64,000 nt of DNA, taken from an uncultured Clostridia bacterium. Lineage in GTDB: Bacteria > Bacillota > Clostridia > Oscillospirales > CAG-272. Of this stretch, positions 27,801 through 36,767 are shown piece by piece. Position 1 is the first letter of the stretch; the number at the start of each line of letters is the position of its first letter. The stretch lies in NCBI GenBank assembly GCA_947627815.1, contig CANQXN010000002.1, forward strand, positions 1 through 64,000. The letters are read 5' to 3'. A model generated the notes under the pieces. It had not been told where the DNA came from. It did no database searches and saw nothing but the letters and a program-made list of their open reading frames with translations. Made by a program: the position numbers and the translations under genes.

Positions 27801-28837
27801 CGCTGGATATCGTGCTGAACCCGATGGGCGTGCCTTCCCGTATGAACATCGGACAGGTGCTGGAGGTCCATTTGGGTATTGCCGCCAAGAAACTCGGCTG
27901 GAAGATCATGACGCCGGTATTTGACGGCGCGACCGAAAAAGATATTTCGGAATGCATGAAGATGGCCGGTATGTACCGCGAGGTTCTGCCCAATGAAAAC
28001 ATTGACAACAAGAATGTTTTCGTGATGAATCAAGAGGACGAAAAAAGCGAACCCACCTATACACAGGTGACCTTTACCGAAAAAACAGACGAAAACGGCC
28101 GCGCGTATTATGTCCCTGTCTATGAAGGTGTAGAACGGGATGCGGCTTGGGTTCGTTCTATGGTGGATGCCGAGAAACTCAAAATCGTGGACGGCAAATC
28201 CATTTTGTACGATGGCCGTACCGGCGAACGGTTTGAAAATCCTGTCACCGTGGGTATTATGTACTATCTGAAACTCCATCACTTGGTAGACGAAAAGATT
28301 CACGCCCGTTCCATCGGTCCGTATTCTCTGGTGACACAGCAGCCGCTCGGCGGTAAAGCGCAATTCGGCGGTCAGCGGTTCGGTGAAATGGAAGTCTGGG
28401 CTTTGGAAGCTTACGGCGCCGCCTACACATTGCAGGAGATCCTGACGGTCAAGAGCGATGATGTTATGGGTCGTACCAAAACCTATGAGGCGATTGTCAA
28501 GGGACAGAATATTCCCACGCCGGGTGTGCCGGAATCGTTCCGCGTATTGGTCAAAGAGTTGCAGTCTCTGTGTCTTGATGTAAGAGTGCTGGACAAAAAC
28601 GGTGAGGAAATCGAGCTTGCCCGCATCGGCGAAGAGGAAGACGCGCAGTTTGCCGCTTCCGGCGCCGAAGAGGTGGGCGAGAACATCGTGACGGAAGATA
28701 TTTTCCGCTCGGCGTATGAAGACACCGGAGAAACTGCCAACGAGGAAGATATGGACAATGACGACGCAGCAGAGGAAGACTTTGACGGTTACGGCGACGC
28801 ATATGACGATGGGTCTGACGATGATGACGACATGTAA
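24866..28837 (+). CDS. rpoB: RNA polymerase beta subunit
   Basis: 1323 residues. Core subunit of RNA polymerase. The rifampicin-binding region reads [11 protein letters not shown] and [12 protein letters not shown] with the usual drug-contact residues (Asp, His, Ser), so the protein looks rifampicin-sensitive; one Pro replaces the Gln found at position 510 in Escherichia coli numbering. Further hallmarks are [10 protein letters not shown] and [25 protein letters not shown]. The C-terminus is a long acidic tail (about 80 residues rich in Asp, Glu). ATG 24866 follows AGAGAGGA. It is 17 bases before rpoC. Confidence 0.98.
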   Translation: MAKLSVKKVKLGTQERFSFAKIDEAIEMPNLLDVQKKSYRWFIEEGLREVLKDVSPIVDYSGNLNIDFVDYKIDENAPKYPEEECKERDVNYAAPLRVTVRLYNKETQEVKEKEIFMGDFPLMTDNGTFIINGAERVVVSQIVRSPGMYYDSAVDKSGKKIYTSQVIPYRGAWLEYETDANDIFGVRIDKNRKIPVTILIRALGLGRDSDIYALFGEDPMMKATATKDGMEAEALKAGTTAEEEALKEIYRRLRPGEPALVESARTLVHNLFFDPKRYDLAPVGRYKFNKKVAVSARLIGHHLARPLVSPYTGEFLADEGTLVDRALAETIDFSGVNEAYVLNEHGVEVKVFSNGTVYPKTLLGYDLTEVGIKEKVVASVLSEIMTACGNNKEEILKTCSDRMADLVPKHITKEDILASINYLLTLSHDIGSVDDIDHLGNRRLRSVGELLQNQLRIGFSRMDKIVKERMTIQDTDSVSPEALINIRPIVTAIRDFFGSSPLSQFMDQNNPLAELTHKRRLSALGPGGLSRERASFDVRDVHYTHYGRMCPIETPEGPNIGLISYLSTYAKIDEYGFIEAPYRKIDKTTGQVTDTIEYMTADVEDNYIIAQANEPLDADHHFVNRKVVARHKADIIEIDAEKADYMDVSPKMVVSVATAHIPFLENDDNSRALMGANMQKQAVPLLTCDSPIVGTGMEYKAAVDSGVVVVCRNSGVAERVTADEIVIRTDSGRKEEYRLTKFKRTNQGTCVNQRPLISEGDYVEAGRVIADGPATSNGEISLGKNALIGFMTWEGYNYEYAVLLNERLVQDDVYTSIHIEEYSHEARDTKLGPEEITREIPNVGEEPKKYLDADGIVLKGTEVRAGDILVGKVTPKGETELTAEERLLRAIFGEKAREVRDTSYRLPHGQSGIVVDVKIFSREAGDELPPGVNKVVRVYIAQKRKISVGDKMAGRHGNKGVVSRILPPEDMPFMKDGTPLDIVLNPMGVPSRMNIGQVLEVHLGIAAKKLGWKIMTPVFDGATEKDISECMKMAGMYREVLPNENIDNKNVFVMNQEDEKSEPTYTQVTFTEKTDENGRAYYVPVYEGVERDAAWVRSMVDAEKLKIVDGKSILYDGRTGERFENPVTVGIMYYLKLHHLVDEKIHARSIGPYSLVTQQPLGGKAQFGGQRFGEMEVWALEAYGAAYTLQEILTVKSDDVMGRTKTYEAIVKGQNIPTPGVPESFRVLVKELQSLCLDVRVLDKNGEEIELARIGEEEDAQFAASGAEEVGENIVTEDIFRSAYEDTGETANEEDMDNDDAAEEDFDGYGDAYDDGSDDDDDM

Positions 28838-28854
28838 GAAAGGAGATACGGTAA

Positions 28855-31800
28855 ATGGAAGATAATATTTTCGATTCGATAAAGATCGGTCTGGCATCTC
28901 CTGATATGATCAGAAGTTGGTCGAGCGGCGAAGTCAAAAAGCCTGAGACCATCAATTACCGCACATTGAAACCCGAGCGGGACGGTTTGTTCTGCGAGCG
29001 CATTTTTGGCCCTATGAAGGACTGGGAATGCTCCTGCGGACGGTACAAACGGATCCGCTATAAAGGCAAACGCTGCGAAAAGTGCGGTGTGGAAGTTACC
29101 ACAAAAAAAGTGCGCCGCGAACGGATGGGACATATCGAACTGGCCTCGCCTGTTTCTCACATTTGGTATTTTCGCGCGATTCCTTCCCGCATGGGACTTC
29201 TTTTGGATATTTCTCCCCGTAATCTGGAAAAGGTGCTCTACTATGCACAGTATATTGTGATTGATCCCGGAGATACGCCGCTTACCAAATATCAGCTTCT
29301 CACAGAAACCGAGTATCGCGATTTTCAGGAACGGTATGAAGACGATTTTCGCGTCGGTATGGGGGCAGAGGCTATTAAGGAGCTGCTGGCAGAGATCGAT
29401 GTGACGGAACTTTCGGAAAAATTGAAAGAAGAGCTTGCCACTGCCGGCGGTCAGAAAAAAGCCAGAATTATCAAACGGCTGGAAGTGGTAGAAGCATTCC
29501 GCAAAAGCGGCAATAAGCCAGAATGGATGATCATGGATGTCATCCCGATTATTCCGCCGGATATTCGTCCTATGGTTCAATTGGACGGCGGCCGTTTTGC
29601 CACCTCCGATCTGAATGACCTCTATCGTCGCGTCATCAACCGCAATAACCGCCTTAAAAAGCTAATGGAACTCTCCGCGCCGCAGATCATCATACGCAAC
29701 GAACGCCGTATGCTCCAGGAAGCGGTGGACGCGCTGATTGATAACGGCCGCCGTGGCAAGCCGGTGACAGGGCCTTCGAATCGTCCTCTCAAATCTCTTT
29801 CCGAGATGTTGCGCGGTAAACAGGGGCGTTTCCGTCAGAATCTTTTGGGTAAACGCGTAGACTATTCCGGTCGTTCCGTTATCGTGGTGGGACCGGAGCT
29901 GAAGATTTATCAGTGCGGTCTGCCCCGGGAAATGGCGTTGGAATTGTTTAAGCCTTTTGTGATGAAGCGTTTGGTGGAAACACAGAAAGCAACCAACATC
30001 AAAGACGCGAAGAAAAAAGTAGAAAAGGTGTCGGACGATGTCTGGGACGCTTTGGAAAATGTAATTCAGGAGCATCCTGTGCTTTTGAACCGCGCCCCGA
30101 CTTTGCACCGCCTGTCGATTCAGGCGTTTGAACCGATTCTTGTGGAAGGACGCGCTATCAAACTGCATCCCTTGGTTTGTACCGCGTTCAATGCGGACTT
30201 TGACGGCGACCAGATGCCGGTGCATGTTCCCTTGACGCCCGAAGCGCAGGCGGAATCCCGCTTCCTGATGCTCTCGGCCAATAACTTGCTGAAACCCGCC
30301 GACGGTAAGGCTGTGGCTGTGCCGTCGCAGGATATGGTTCTTGGTTCTTATTGGCTGACGATCGACCGCGCCGGCGAAATCGGCGAGGGCAATTGTTATA
30401 CCGGCTTTGACGAAGCGTTGATGGCGCATGAGAACGGTTTTCTCGGTCTGCACGCTCCGATCAAGGTGCGTGTACACGGTATTGTGGACGGTGTAGAACG
30501 CTCTCGTATTATCGATACCACCCTTGGCCGTATGATCTTCAACAATGCCGTTCCCCAGGATCTCGGCTATGTGGATCGTTCCAATCCCGACAATTATCTG
30601 TTGCCTGAAATTGATTTTGTTTGCGGTAAGAGCGAACTTTCCAAGATCGTTGATAAGACAATCAAACAGTTTGGCGCTGTCAAAACGGCGCAAGTGCTTG
30701 ATAATATCAAGGCCATGGGCTTTAAATACTCTACGCTGGCTTCCATTTCCATCTCCATTTCCGATGTCATGATCCCTGAAAACAAACCGACTTTGATCAA
30801 GCAGGCGGAAAGTGCCGTGGAAGTGATTCACAATCATTTCCTGGATGGCGAACTCACGGAAGAAGAGCGTTATAACGCGGTCATCAAGATTTGGGAGGAA
30901 ACGACCAAACAGATAGAAAGCGCGTTGGATATTTCCTTTGACAGATACAATCCGATTAAGATGATGGCCGACTCCAAAGCTCGTGGTTCTAAAAGCCAGA
31001 TGCGTCAGCTTGCGGGTATGCGTGGCTTGATGTTTTCCGCGACCGGCCGCACGATGGAATTGCCGATCAAGGCAAACTTCCGCGAGGGCTTGAATATCCT
31101 TGAATATTTCATTGCCGCCCGCGGTTCCCGTAAGACTTTGTCCGATACGGCACTGAGAACGGCCGACTCCGGTTATCTGACCAGGCGTCTTGTCGATGTT
31201 TCACAAGATGTTATTATTCGGGAAGAAGACTGCGGTACGCAAGAAGGGTTGGTTGTTCGCGAGATCACTGACGGCAACGGCGTGATCGAAAAATTCGAGG
31301 ATCGTTTGTTGGGTCGGTACACGCTGGAGGAAGTCAAACATCCTGTGACCGGCGAAGTGCTGGTTGGCAAAGATGTACTGATGACTGCGGCCGATGTGAA
31401 AAAAATCACGGCGGCCGGCATTCAGGAACTGCCGATTCGCACCATTCTCAAATGCAAATGCCGCTATGGTGTTTGCTCGCACTGCTATGGCTCCGACCTT
31501 GCGACAGGCAAGAAGGTCAATGTGGGTGAAGCGGTCGGTATTGTAGCGGCTCAGTCGATTGGCGAACCCGGTACGCAGCTTACCATGAGAACCTTCCACT
31601 CAGGCGGTATTGCCGGTTCGGATATCACGCAAGGTCTTCCCCGTGTTGAAGAGCTGTTTGAGGCACGCAAACCCAAAAAGACTGCTACGGTGACAGAAAT
31701 TTCCGGAACGGTTTCCATTCAGGACGCTAAACGCGCTCGGAATGTGATAGTTACCGATCATGCCAGCGGCGATTCTGAGACATATGCGATTCCTTATGGT

Positions 31801-32412
31801 ACTCGTGTAACGGTCAAAGACGGAGATTTTGTCGTACGCGGCGATGCGCTTACCGAAGGCAATATGAGCCTGACCGATATTACCAAGATCAAAGGCTTGG
31901 ACGAGGTTTACAGTTATATCATCAAGGAAATTCAGCGCGTCTACCGGTTGCAGTCTGTTGAAATCAATGATAAGCATATTGAAGTCATTGCCCGCCAGAT
32001 GACCCGCAAGGTCAAGGTGGAAGATGGCGGCGACACCGACCTGCTTTCCGGCTCTTTGGTCGATAAGATCGAGTTTGAGCAGAAGAACGAGGAAATCCAT
32101 CAGCGGATTAGCGCCGGTGAAATCACCCTGCGCAAAGCGGTGTCGTCCCCCGTTCTGCTTGGTATTACCAAAGCCTCGCTCTCTACGGACTCCTTCCTGT
32201 CCGCCGCGTCTTTCCAGGAAACCACTAAAGTACTCACCGAAGCCGCCATTAGCGGCAAGGTCGATCACTTAATGGGGTTGAAGGAAAATGTGATCATCGG
32301 CAAGTTGATTCCTGCCGGCACCGGTATGCAGCGTTATCGCGATATCGAAGTCAATGTAAACGGCGAAATACCGCATCCCGTTGTTGCGGAAGAAACAAAC
32401 GAAGAAGTTTAA
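28855..32412 (+). CDS. rpoC: RNA polymerase beta' subunit
   Basis: 1185 residues, the Firmicute length without the large insertions of proteobacteria. Seen: N-terminal zinc ribbon (CSCGRYK...CEKCGVEV), the active-site NADFDGDQ (Asp448, Asp450, Asp452), the second zinc site ([13 protein letters not shown]), and the trigger-loop/bridge region [24 protein letters not shown] follows AAAGGAG. A perfect palindromic terminator ends the rpoBC unit. Confidence 0.98.
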   Translation: MEDNIFDSIKIGLASPDMIRSWSSGEVKKPETINYRTLKPERDGLFCERIFGPMKDWECSCGRYKRIRYKGKRCEKCGVEVTTKKVRRERMGHIELASPVSHIWYFRAIPSRMGLLLDISPRNLEKVLYYAQYIVIDPGDTPLTKYQLLTETEYRDFQERYEDDFRVGMGAEAIKELLAEIDVTELSEKLKEELATAGGQKKARIIKRLEVVEAFRKSGNKPEWMIMDVIPIIPPDIRPMVQLDGGRFATSDLNDLYRRVINRNNRLKKLMELSAPQIIIRNERRMLQEAVDALIDNGRRGKPVTGPSNRPLKSLSEMLRGKQGRFRQNLLGKRVDYSGRSVIVVGPELKIYQCGLPREMALELFKPFVMKRLVETQKATNIKDAKKKVEKVSDDVWDALENVIQEHPVLLNRAPTLHRLSIQAFEPILVEGRAIKLHPLVCTAFNADFDGDQMPVHVPLTPEAQAESRFLMLSANNLLKPADGKAVAVPSQDMVLGSYWLTIDRAGEIGEGNCYTGFDEALMAHENGFLGLHAPIKVRVHGIVDGVERSRIIDTTLGRMIFNNAVPQDLGYVDRSNPDNYLLPEIDFVCGKSELSKIVDKTIKQFGAVKTAQVLDNIKAMGFKYSTLASISISISDVMIPENKPTLIKQAESAVEVIHNHFLDGELTEEERYNAVIKIWEETTKQIESALDISFDRYNPIKMMADSKARGSKSQMRQLAGMRGLMFSATGRTMELPIKANFREGLNILEYFIAARGSRKTLSDTALRTADSGYLTRRLVDVSQDVIIREEDCGTQEGLVVREITDGNGVIEKFEDRLLGRYTLEEVKHPVTGEVLVGKDVLMTAADVKKITAAGIQELPIRTILKCKCRYGVCSHCYGSDLATGKKVNVGEAVGIVAAQSIGEPGTQLTMRTFHSGGIAGSDITQGLPRVEELFEARKPKKTATVTEISGTVSIQDAKRARNVIVTDHASGDSETYAIPYGTRVTVKDGDFVVRGDALTEGNMSLTDITKIKGLDEVYSYIIKEIQRVYRLQSVEINDKHIEVIARQMTRKVKVEDGGDTDLLSGSLVDKIEFEQKNEEIHQRISAGEITLRKAVSSPVLLGITKASLSTDSFLSAASFQETTKVLTEAAISGKVDHLMGLKENVIIGKLIPAGTGMQRYRDIEVNVNGEIPHPVVAEETNEEV

Positions 32413-32420
32413 TTTCAAAT

Positions 32421-32460
32421 AAAAAAAGCCCTTTCTGACGCGTCAGAAAGGGCTTTTTTT
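32421..32460. terminator. Perfect palindromic bidirectional terminator (rpoC / serpin)
   Basis: The 40 bases are fully self-complementary: A7, GCCCTTTCTGACG, then its complement and T7. It serves both rpoC (+) and the serpin gene (-). Confidence 0.95.
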
Positions 32461-32474
32461 GATCTTTAGAAAAA

Positions 32475-33746
32475 TCAGGAAGCGATGTCGGTTAGTGTAC
32501 CGATGAAAATGGGAAGACCGGTGGCGTTATCCAGGATGAAATAGATAAATGGGCGGTCGAAAGAAAGGCGAAGCGTTTCCATGGCGCTTTCAGACATCAT
32601 GACGCTTGTGACAGCGCCCGCTTTCGTCCCCAATTCATTCACGGCGATGAAGGTTTTATGGAGTACCTCATCGATATGGAGCGTATCAGCGTTACTGGAA
32701 ATGCCGGAAAAATCCGCCAGATCGGAAAAAGCGGTTGGCATACCGAGATCACATAAAATGTTGTTCATGGAAAGAGAAAAGTCGTAACTGAATTTCGGCA
32801 GTGTAATAGACAGACCTTTGTTTTGAACATTGGCAAAAATTGCTTGAAGCGTTTCCGGGGTCAGAGTTTGGATCAAATCATCGGGATCCATCCCTTCCTC
32901 GGGAAGAAGCGCGGCAAAACTGAAGGCGCCGCCTTTGTAATCCTTTATAAAGCCTACGCACTTTTCTCCTGCAAGATATTTTGTTTCTTCAGAGGCCATC
33001 ATGGTCGCCTTCTGCTCTTTTCCTGACAAAGAGTGAAAAACGCCTTCGTATATGTTTTCCTTGTGATATACATTCTCCCAAGTGGCATCGAATACAAGCG
33101 CGTTGATCAGGCACATGACATTTTCCGGTTGAATCTTATCTATGATTTCAGAGATCATACCGTCAGTATGTTGTACAACCCAGTTGTTGATGTCTTCAGC
33201 TGTTCTTTCGTTAAAAGGAGCCTTGTAGGCAGAGGCGCCATAGTAGTCGGCGTTGGTCTGTAAAAAGGCACGGTTGACAGTCATTCGCTGAGCGTCATCT
33301 TGGAACCAGATGGAATTGGCGATTTTTACCGTGGCGTTCGGATTGGCTGTCAGGGAATGAACATAGCTGTAGAGATAGGCGTTGAGTTGTGTCAATGGAA
33401 TCGTACCGCCAAGCAAAGCTTCCATTTCCTGCAAGGTGGCGCCGCTAGCGCCGTTGGCCGTCATAGCTAAAGCAAGCTGAATCGAGAGCGGTGAAATCAA
33501 AAGATTCTTTTCTTGATTTTCCCGGCTGCTCGCTTGAAAAAGTTTTAATGCCAATGCCAATTCCTGGACTGTAAAGGGATCGTCCGCTTGTTTTCCGTCG
33601 ACGACGCCGGCATCAATCCCTACCATCAGATCATCCGCGTAAATGGCGGTGCCGCAAGCGGTAAAATTGATGCCAATGGAAAGCGATAACAGAAAGGCAA
33701 CGAAGCAAAGGCCGATCTTTTTGTGTGAGTGGCGGGAATGAGACAT
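32475..33746 (-). CDS. Secreted or lipid-anchored serpin (serine protease inhibitor)
   Basis: 423 residues. Serpins trap serine or cysteine proteases by insertion of a cleaved reactive-centre loop. The N-terminus has a basic stretch, a hydrophobic core and Cys in NFTACGT, a possible but imperfect lipobox, so it is exported. The fold is clear: NLLISPLSIQLALAM near residues 80-95, NALVFDATWE in the centre, and the C-terminal FDRPFIYFILD and PIFIGTL. The hinge before the loop is ELGTKAGAV (P17 Glu371, P15 Gly, P14 Thr, P12-P10 Ala-Gly-Ala), consistent with an inhibitory serpin; by standard spacing P1-P1' would be Ser387-Ala388, suiting elastase or subtilisin-like enzymes. ATG 33746 follows AAAGGAG. 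The gene stands alone, convergent with rpoC. Confidence 0.93.
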   Translation of the reverse strand: MSHSRHSHKKIGLCFVAFLLSLSIGINFTACGTAIYADDLMVGIDAGVVDGKQADDPFTVQELALALKLFQASSRENQEKNLLISPLSIQLALAMTANGASGATLQEMEALLGGTIPLTQLNAYLYSYVHSLTANPNATVKIANSIWFQDDAQRMTVNRAFLQTNADYYGASAYKAPFNERTAEDINNWVVQHTDGMISEIIDKIQPENVMCLINALVFDATWENVYHKENIYEGVFHSLSGKEQKATMMASEETKYLAGEKCVGFIKDYKGGAFSFAALLPEEGMDPDDLIQTLTPETLQAIFANVQNKGLSITLPKFSYDFSLSMNNILCDLGMPTAFSDLADFSGISSNADTLHIDEVLHKTFIAVNELGTKAGAVTSVMMSESAMETLRLSFDRPFIYFILDNATGLPIFIGTLTDIAS

Positions 33747-34191
33747 GGGGATTCTCCTTTCATTCTTTTCATATCATTGTTCGCTTTTGCGGGAAAATGA
33801 ACAGATTTTTGCTACCACTACCGCCGGCGCCGTATTCATGATTTGAGGTGCAATGACCGTTCATCCTTTATACAATCAAATTTGCTTTTTTCCTTATAGT
33901 ATGGAAGAGAAGAGTAAAATTTTTTGTTTTTGCCAACGCTGTTGTTTCTCTCGCACGCTGATAAAGAGGATGTTACAAAGCCATTCTTTTCGAAAAAGAC
34001 CGGAATAACAACAACTTTTTGTGACAAAGGAGCCGTTTTTTCTGTTTTTTTTCTTGACAATCGGGAAAAGCCGTTGTATAATGGGCTTATAAGAGAAAAA
34101 CCACACTATATTGTGGTACATATATTATGCATAACAATATAGAGTGCTTTTTGTCGAATAAAGCGGAACAAAAAGCAAAGGAGAACTTGTT
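33747..34191. other. Divergent intergenic region, serpin / LRR protein
   Basis: 445 bases without a convincing gene. It holds the consensus promoter at 34054 and hairpin-forming leader at 34099-34142 for the LRR gene. I found no clear -35/-10 pair for the serpin gene. Confidence 0.5.
34054..34082 (+). promoter_or_regulatory. Consensus promoter of the LRR gene
   Basis: TTGACA (34054-34059), 17-base spacer, TATAAT (34077-34082): an exact match to the vegetative consensus, predicting strong expression. Confidence 0.9.
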
Positions 34192-35781
34192 ATGGCCATG
34201 AAGGATTTTTACATTGTGGATAATGTCCTGGTGAAATATGTAGGCGCCGATACCGATGTGGTGGTGCCGGGAGGGGTAAAAACCATTGGCCGTCAGGCAT
34301 TTACCTGTCGGGATACATTGACTTCGGTGGTTCTGCCTGACGGCGTTGTGACCATTGGAGAGCAGGCGTTTGACTCCTGCTATAATTTAAAAACCGTCGT
34401 GATTCCCGCCAGCGTGACCAAAATCGAGAAAGGCGCCTTTGCCGCCTGCCGTTCGCTGACTTCTGTGAAGATTCCGGAAGGGGTTCCGGCAATTGCCACC
34501 CGCGCTTTTGTGGGATGCTTTTCCCTGAAGGAAATCGATATTCCCGCCAGCGTGACTTCTATCGGCGAATATGCTTTTAACCGTTGCTATAATTTAGAAA
34601 AGATTATCATAGGTGATGCGGTTACAGAGATCGGGGAGGAAGCGTTTTCTTACTGTCGGTCGCTAAAGACTGTCGTTTTGGGGCGGGGTATTGCAAAAAT
34701 CCAGTGGAACACCTTTGCCTGCTGTGAGTCTCTGACTACCGTTTATTTTTCTGTTGGCTTGCGCGAGATTGTTTATGCCGCGTTTGATGGCTGTCATGCG
34801 ATTTCTTCCGTGAATTTTTCGGGGACCGAGACAGAGTGGCGCCGCGTGTTGGTGTCTCCCACGAAAAACACCTCGATTTTATCGGCAAAAATGTTTTATG
34901 ATTCACTGCCGCCCAAAGTCCAGAAGGCAAAAACGCCGACGCTTTCTTTTGATTTGAACGAATCGGCCGATGTTTCAATTGGCGTTGACGCTGATGCTGC
35001 GGCAAAAGAGGAACAGGCAACGGCGGAAGTCGAGGCCGAGGAAAATGCCTCTCAGGCTGTAAAAGTTGGAGAAACGGTCTCTTTGCTGAATATGCTGTCT
35101 ACCGCGGAAGGGGAAGAAAAAGAAGCGCCTGCCACGGATGACAATGTTTCTTCCGTTGAGGCATCGCCCGTTACGCCGGTGGCGCCCGTCACCGCAGAGA
35201 GACAGGCGGCGGAATCTGATACAACGGTTTTAGAGGCACCTCAGGGGATAGAGAAAGACGCCAAAACGGAAGAAAAGAAAGCATCTACCCCGACGACACC
35301 ATCTCGGCGTCGTCCCGCTCATACGGCACAAACGGTGGCTGACGAGGCTTTCAAACAGAAATTTTATGAGAATTTTATTGCCACGATGTCTTCCGAAACA
35401 GCCACAGAACAAGAGCGGCGTGCCGCTGCTATGACCGAGGAAGAGTTTGAAACACTCAGTGAAGCGCTTTTCTTGGTGCCGCCGGAGGATGCCTATGCAT
35501 TTGGCTGTATGTGCCTTCTTATGAAGCGGTACAATTGGGCGTTTCGCGCCTTTTTATCTGCGGCAGGCAAGGGAAATCTTCCTTCTCAATTTTATGTGGG
35601 TTGCTGCTTCCTCTGGGGGATCGATACTTCCCGGAAAATCGTGGATGCCGCCCGCTGGCTGACAAAGTGCAAAGGCGATCCTGTGTTTGGAGAAGATGCC
35701 TTGAAAGCTTTGGCCATTGTGGACGAAGAACTGGAAAAGCCGGAGAATGCCGGATTGAAAGTAAAGCGGGGAAATAAGTGA
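34192..35781 (+). CDS. Signal-less leucine-rich repeat (LRR_5/BspA-type) protein with Sel1-like C-terminus
   Basis: 529 residues. Residues about 20-215 are about eight BspA-type repeats (VTIGEQAFDSCYNLKTVVIP pattern, 23 residues each). A linker of about 150 residues (225-375) is rich in Ala, Glu, Thr and Pro. The C-terminal domain (380-529) is helical and contains a Sel1/TPR-like unit (AAGKGNLPSQFYVGCCFLWG). BspA-type proteins are normally exported, but here there is no signal peptide, membrane helix or anchor, so the protein is probably cytoplasmic. Start ATG 34192 follows AAAGGAG. A perfect consensus promoter suggests high expression. Function unknown; repeat plus Sel1 suggests protein-protein binding. 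Confidence 0.85.
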   Translation: MAMKDFYIVDNVLVKYVGADTDVVVPGGVKTIGRQAFTCRDTLTSVVLPDGVVTIGEQAFDSCYNLKTVVIPASVTKIEKGAFAACRSLTSVKIPEGVPAIATRAFVGCFSLKEIDIPASVTSIGEYAFNRCYNLEKIIIGDAVTEIGEEAFSYCRSLKTVVLGRGIAKIQWNTFACCESLTTVYFSVGLREIVYAAFDGCHAISSVNFSGTETEWRRVLVSPTKNTSILSAKMFYDSLPPKVQKAKTPTLSFDLNESADVSIGVDADAAAKEEQATAEVEAEENASQAVKVGETVSLLNMLSTAEGEEKEAPATDDNVSSVEASPVTPVAPVTAERQAAESDTTVLEAPQGIEKDAKTEEKKASTPTTPSRRRPAHTAQTVADEAFKQKFYENFIATMSSETATEQERRAAAMTEEEFETLSEALFLVPPEDAYAFGCMCLLMKRYNWAFRAFLSAAGKGNLPSQFYVGCCFLWGIDTSRKIVDAARWLTKCKGDPVFGEDALKALAIVDEELEKPENAGLKVKRGNK

Positions 35782-35812
35782 CGCGGCATGGTGGCGTCAC
35801 AAAATAGCTTTT

Positions 35813-35847
35813 AACAGCGGGAACAACAATGAAGGGTTCCCGCTGTT
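35813..35847 (+). terminator. Terminator of the LRR gene
   Basis: AACAGCGGGAA pairs with TTCCCGCTGTT, followed by TTG. A smaller hairpin, GTGACGC/GCGTCAC, overlaps the stop codon at 35778-35800. Confidence 0.8.
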
Positions 35848-35916
35848 TTGTCAGAAAAAGAACAAGCAAGATTGTCCGTATGCCGACAAAGGCGCTCTGT
35901 TTTTTTTCTGAAACTC

Positions 35917-35945
35917 TTGAATTTTATCCCGAGATATATTATAAT
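35917..35945 (+). promoter_or_regulatory. Promoter of the YfcE-like gene
   Basis: TTGAAT (35917-35922), 17-base spacer, TATAAT (35940-35945). Confidence 0.7.
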
Positions 35946-36079
35946 AATTTTGATTCAATATATTTAAACTGTGTCTTGTGACTTTGCCTTCCGGTATTGA
36001 CCGGCGCGGGCGGAACGGGATATGATAATAATGCGGGTCTAAATTTTTTCAAACGCCTGCTGAACGGGAGACATGAAGT

Positions 36080-36622
36080 ATGAAATGGATGATTGCTTCT
36101 GACCTTCATGGGAGCGCTTATTTCTGTCGGCGGCTTCTTTCTCGCTTTGAACAGGAGGGCGCTCACCGACTGCTTCTTTTGGGGGATCTCCTTTATCACG
36201 GTCCGAGAAACGCCTTGCCGCCGGACTATGAACCCAAGAAAACGGCGGAGCTACTGAACCAGGTCTTTGGCCAAATTCTTTGCGTAAGGGGCAATTGTGA
36301 CAGCGAAGTGGATCAGATGATGTTGAAATTTCCCATTTTGGCTGAATATGCGGTTTTGGATATCGGCGATCGGATGATTTTTGCCACACACGGTCATCAT
36401 TGGAACGAAAATGATCCGCCTCCGCTAGCCCCGGGTAGTATTCTTTTGAATGGCCATACGCATCTGCCGGCTTGCCGCGAGCATGATGGGTTTCTTTATC
36501 TGAATCCGGGGTCTGCGGCGATGCCCAAGGGTGACAGTACACCTGGCTACATGATTTTGGAAGGCCGACAGCTAATGCGCAAGGACTTGGAAGGCAATGT
36601 TCAGTTGACTTACCGGCTTTGA
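36080..36622 (+). CDS. YfcE-type metallophosphoesterase
   Basis: 180 residues. Calcineurin-like phosphodiesterase of the MJ0936/YfcE type, with all metal-binding blocks: SDLHGS (Asp8, His10), GDLLYHGP, RGNCDSEVD, THGHHW and NGHTHLP, then NPGSAAMPKG. Such enzymes hydrolyse phosphodiesters in vitro; the physiological substrate is not known. Free-standing promoter upstream; adhE follows after 145 bases with its own ribosome site, so co-transcription is possible but not shown. Confidence 0.9.
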   Translation: MKWMIASDLHGSAYFCRRLLSRFEQEGAHRLLLLGDLLYHGPRNALPPDYEPKKTAELLNQVFGQILCVRGNCDSEVDQMMLKFPILAEYAVLDIGDRMIFATHGHHWNENDPPPLAPGSILLNGHTHLPACREHDGFLYLNPGSAAMPKGDSTPGYMILEGRQLMRKDLEGNVQLTYRL

Positions 36623-36767
36623 TACCAAAAGAGAAAGAACGCGATGTCAACCGAAATGAGCGGCGAATATCGCCGGATAAATATACAGCCTGATTTTGTG
36701 ATTTTGAAGCCGTCGATTCTTTATGATGAAACAAAACATTACTCTCAATTGATGAGGAGGATTTTTT

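Noticed and set aside
27137..28897. 586-residue minus-strand open frame inside rpoB
   Set aside because: It is antisense to rpoB, with a composition typical of a codon shadow and no family motifs.
36623..36767. Rex-type operator before adhE
   Set aside because: No TTGTTAA-N4-TTAACAA-like palindrome; only a short CGGCGA-ATA-TCGCCG hairpin is present.
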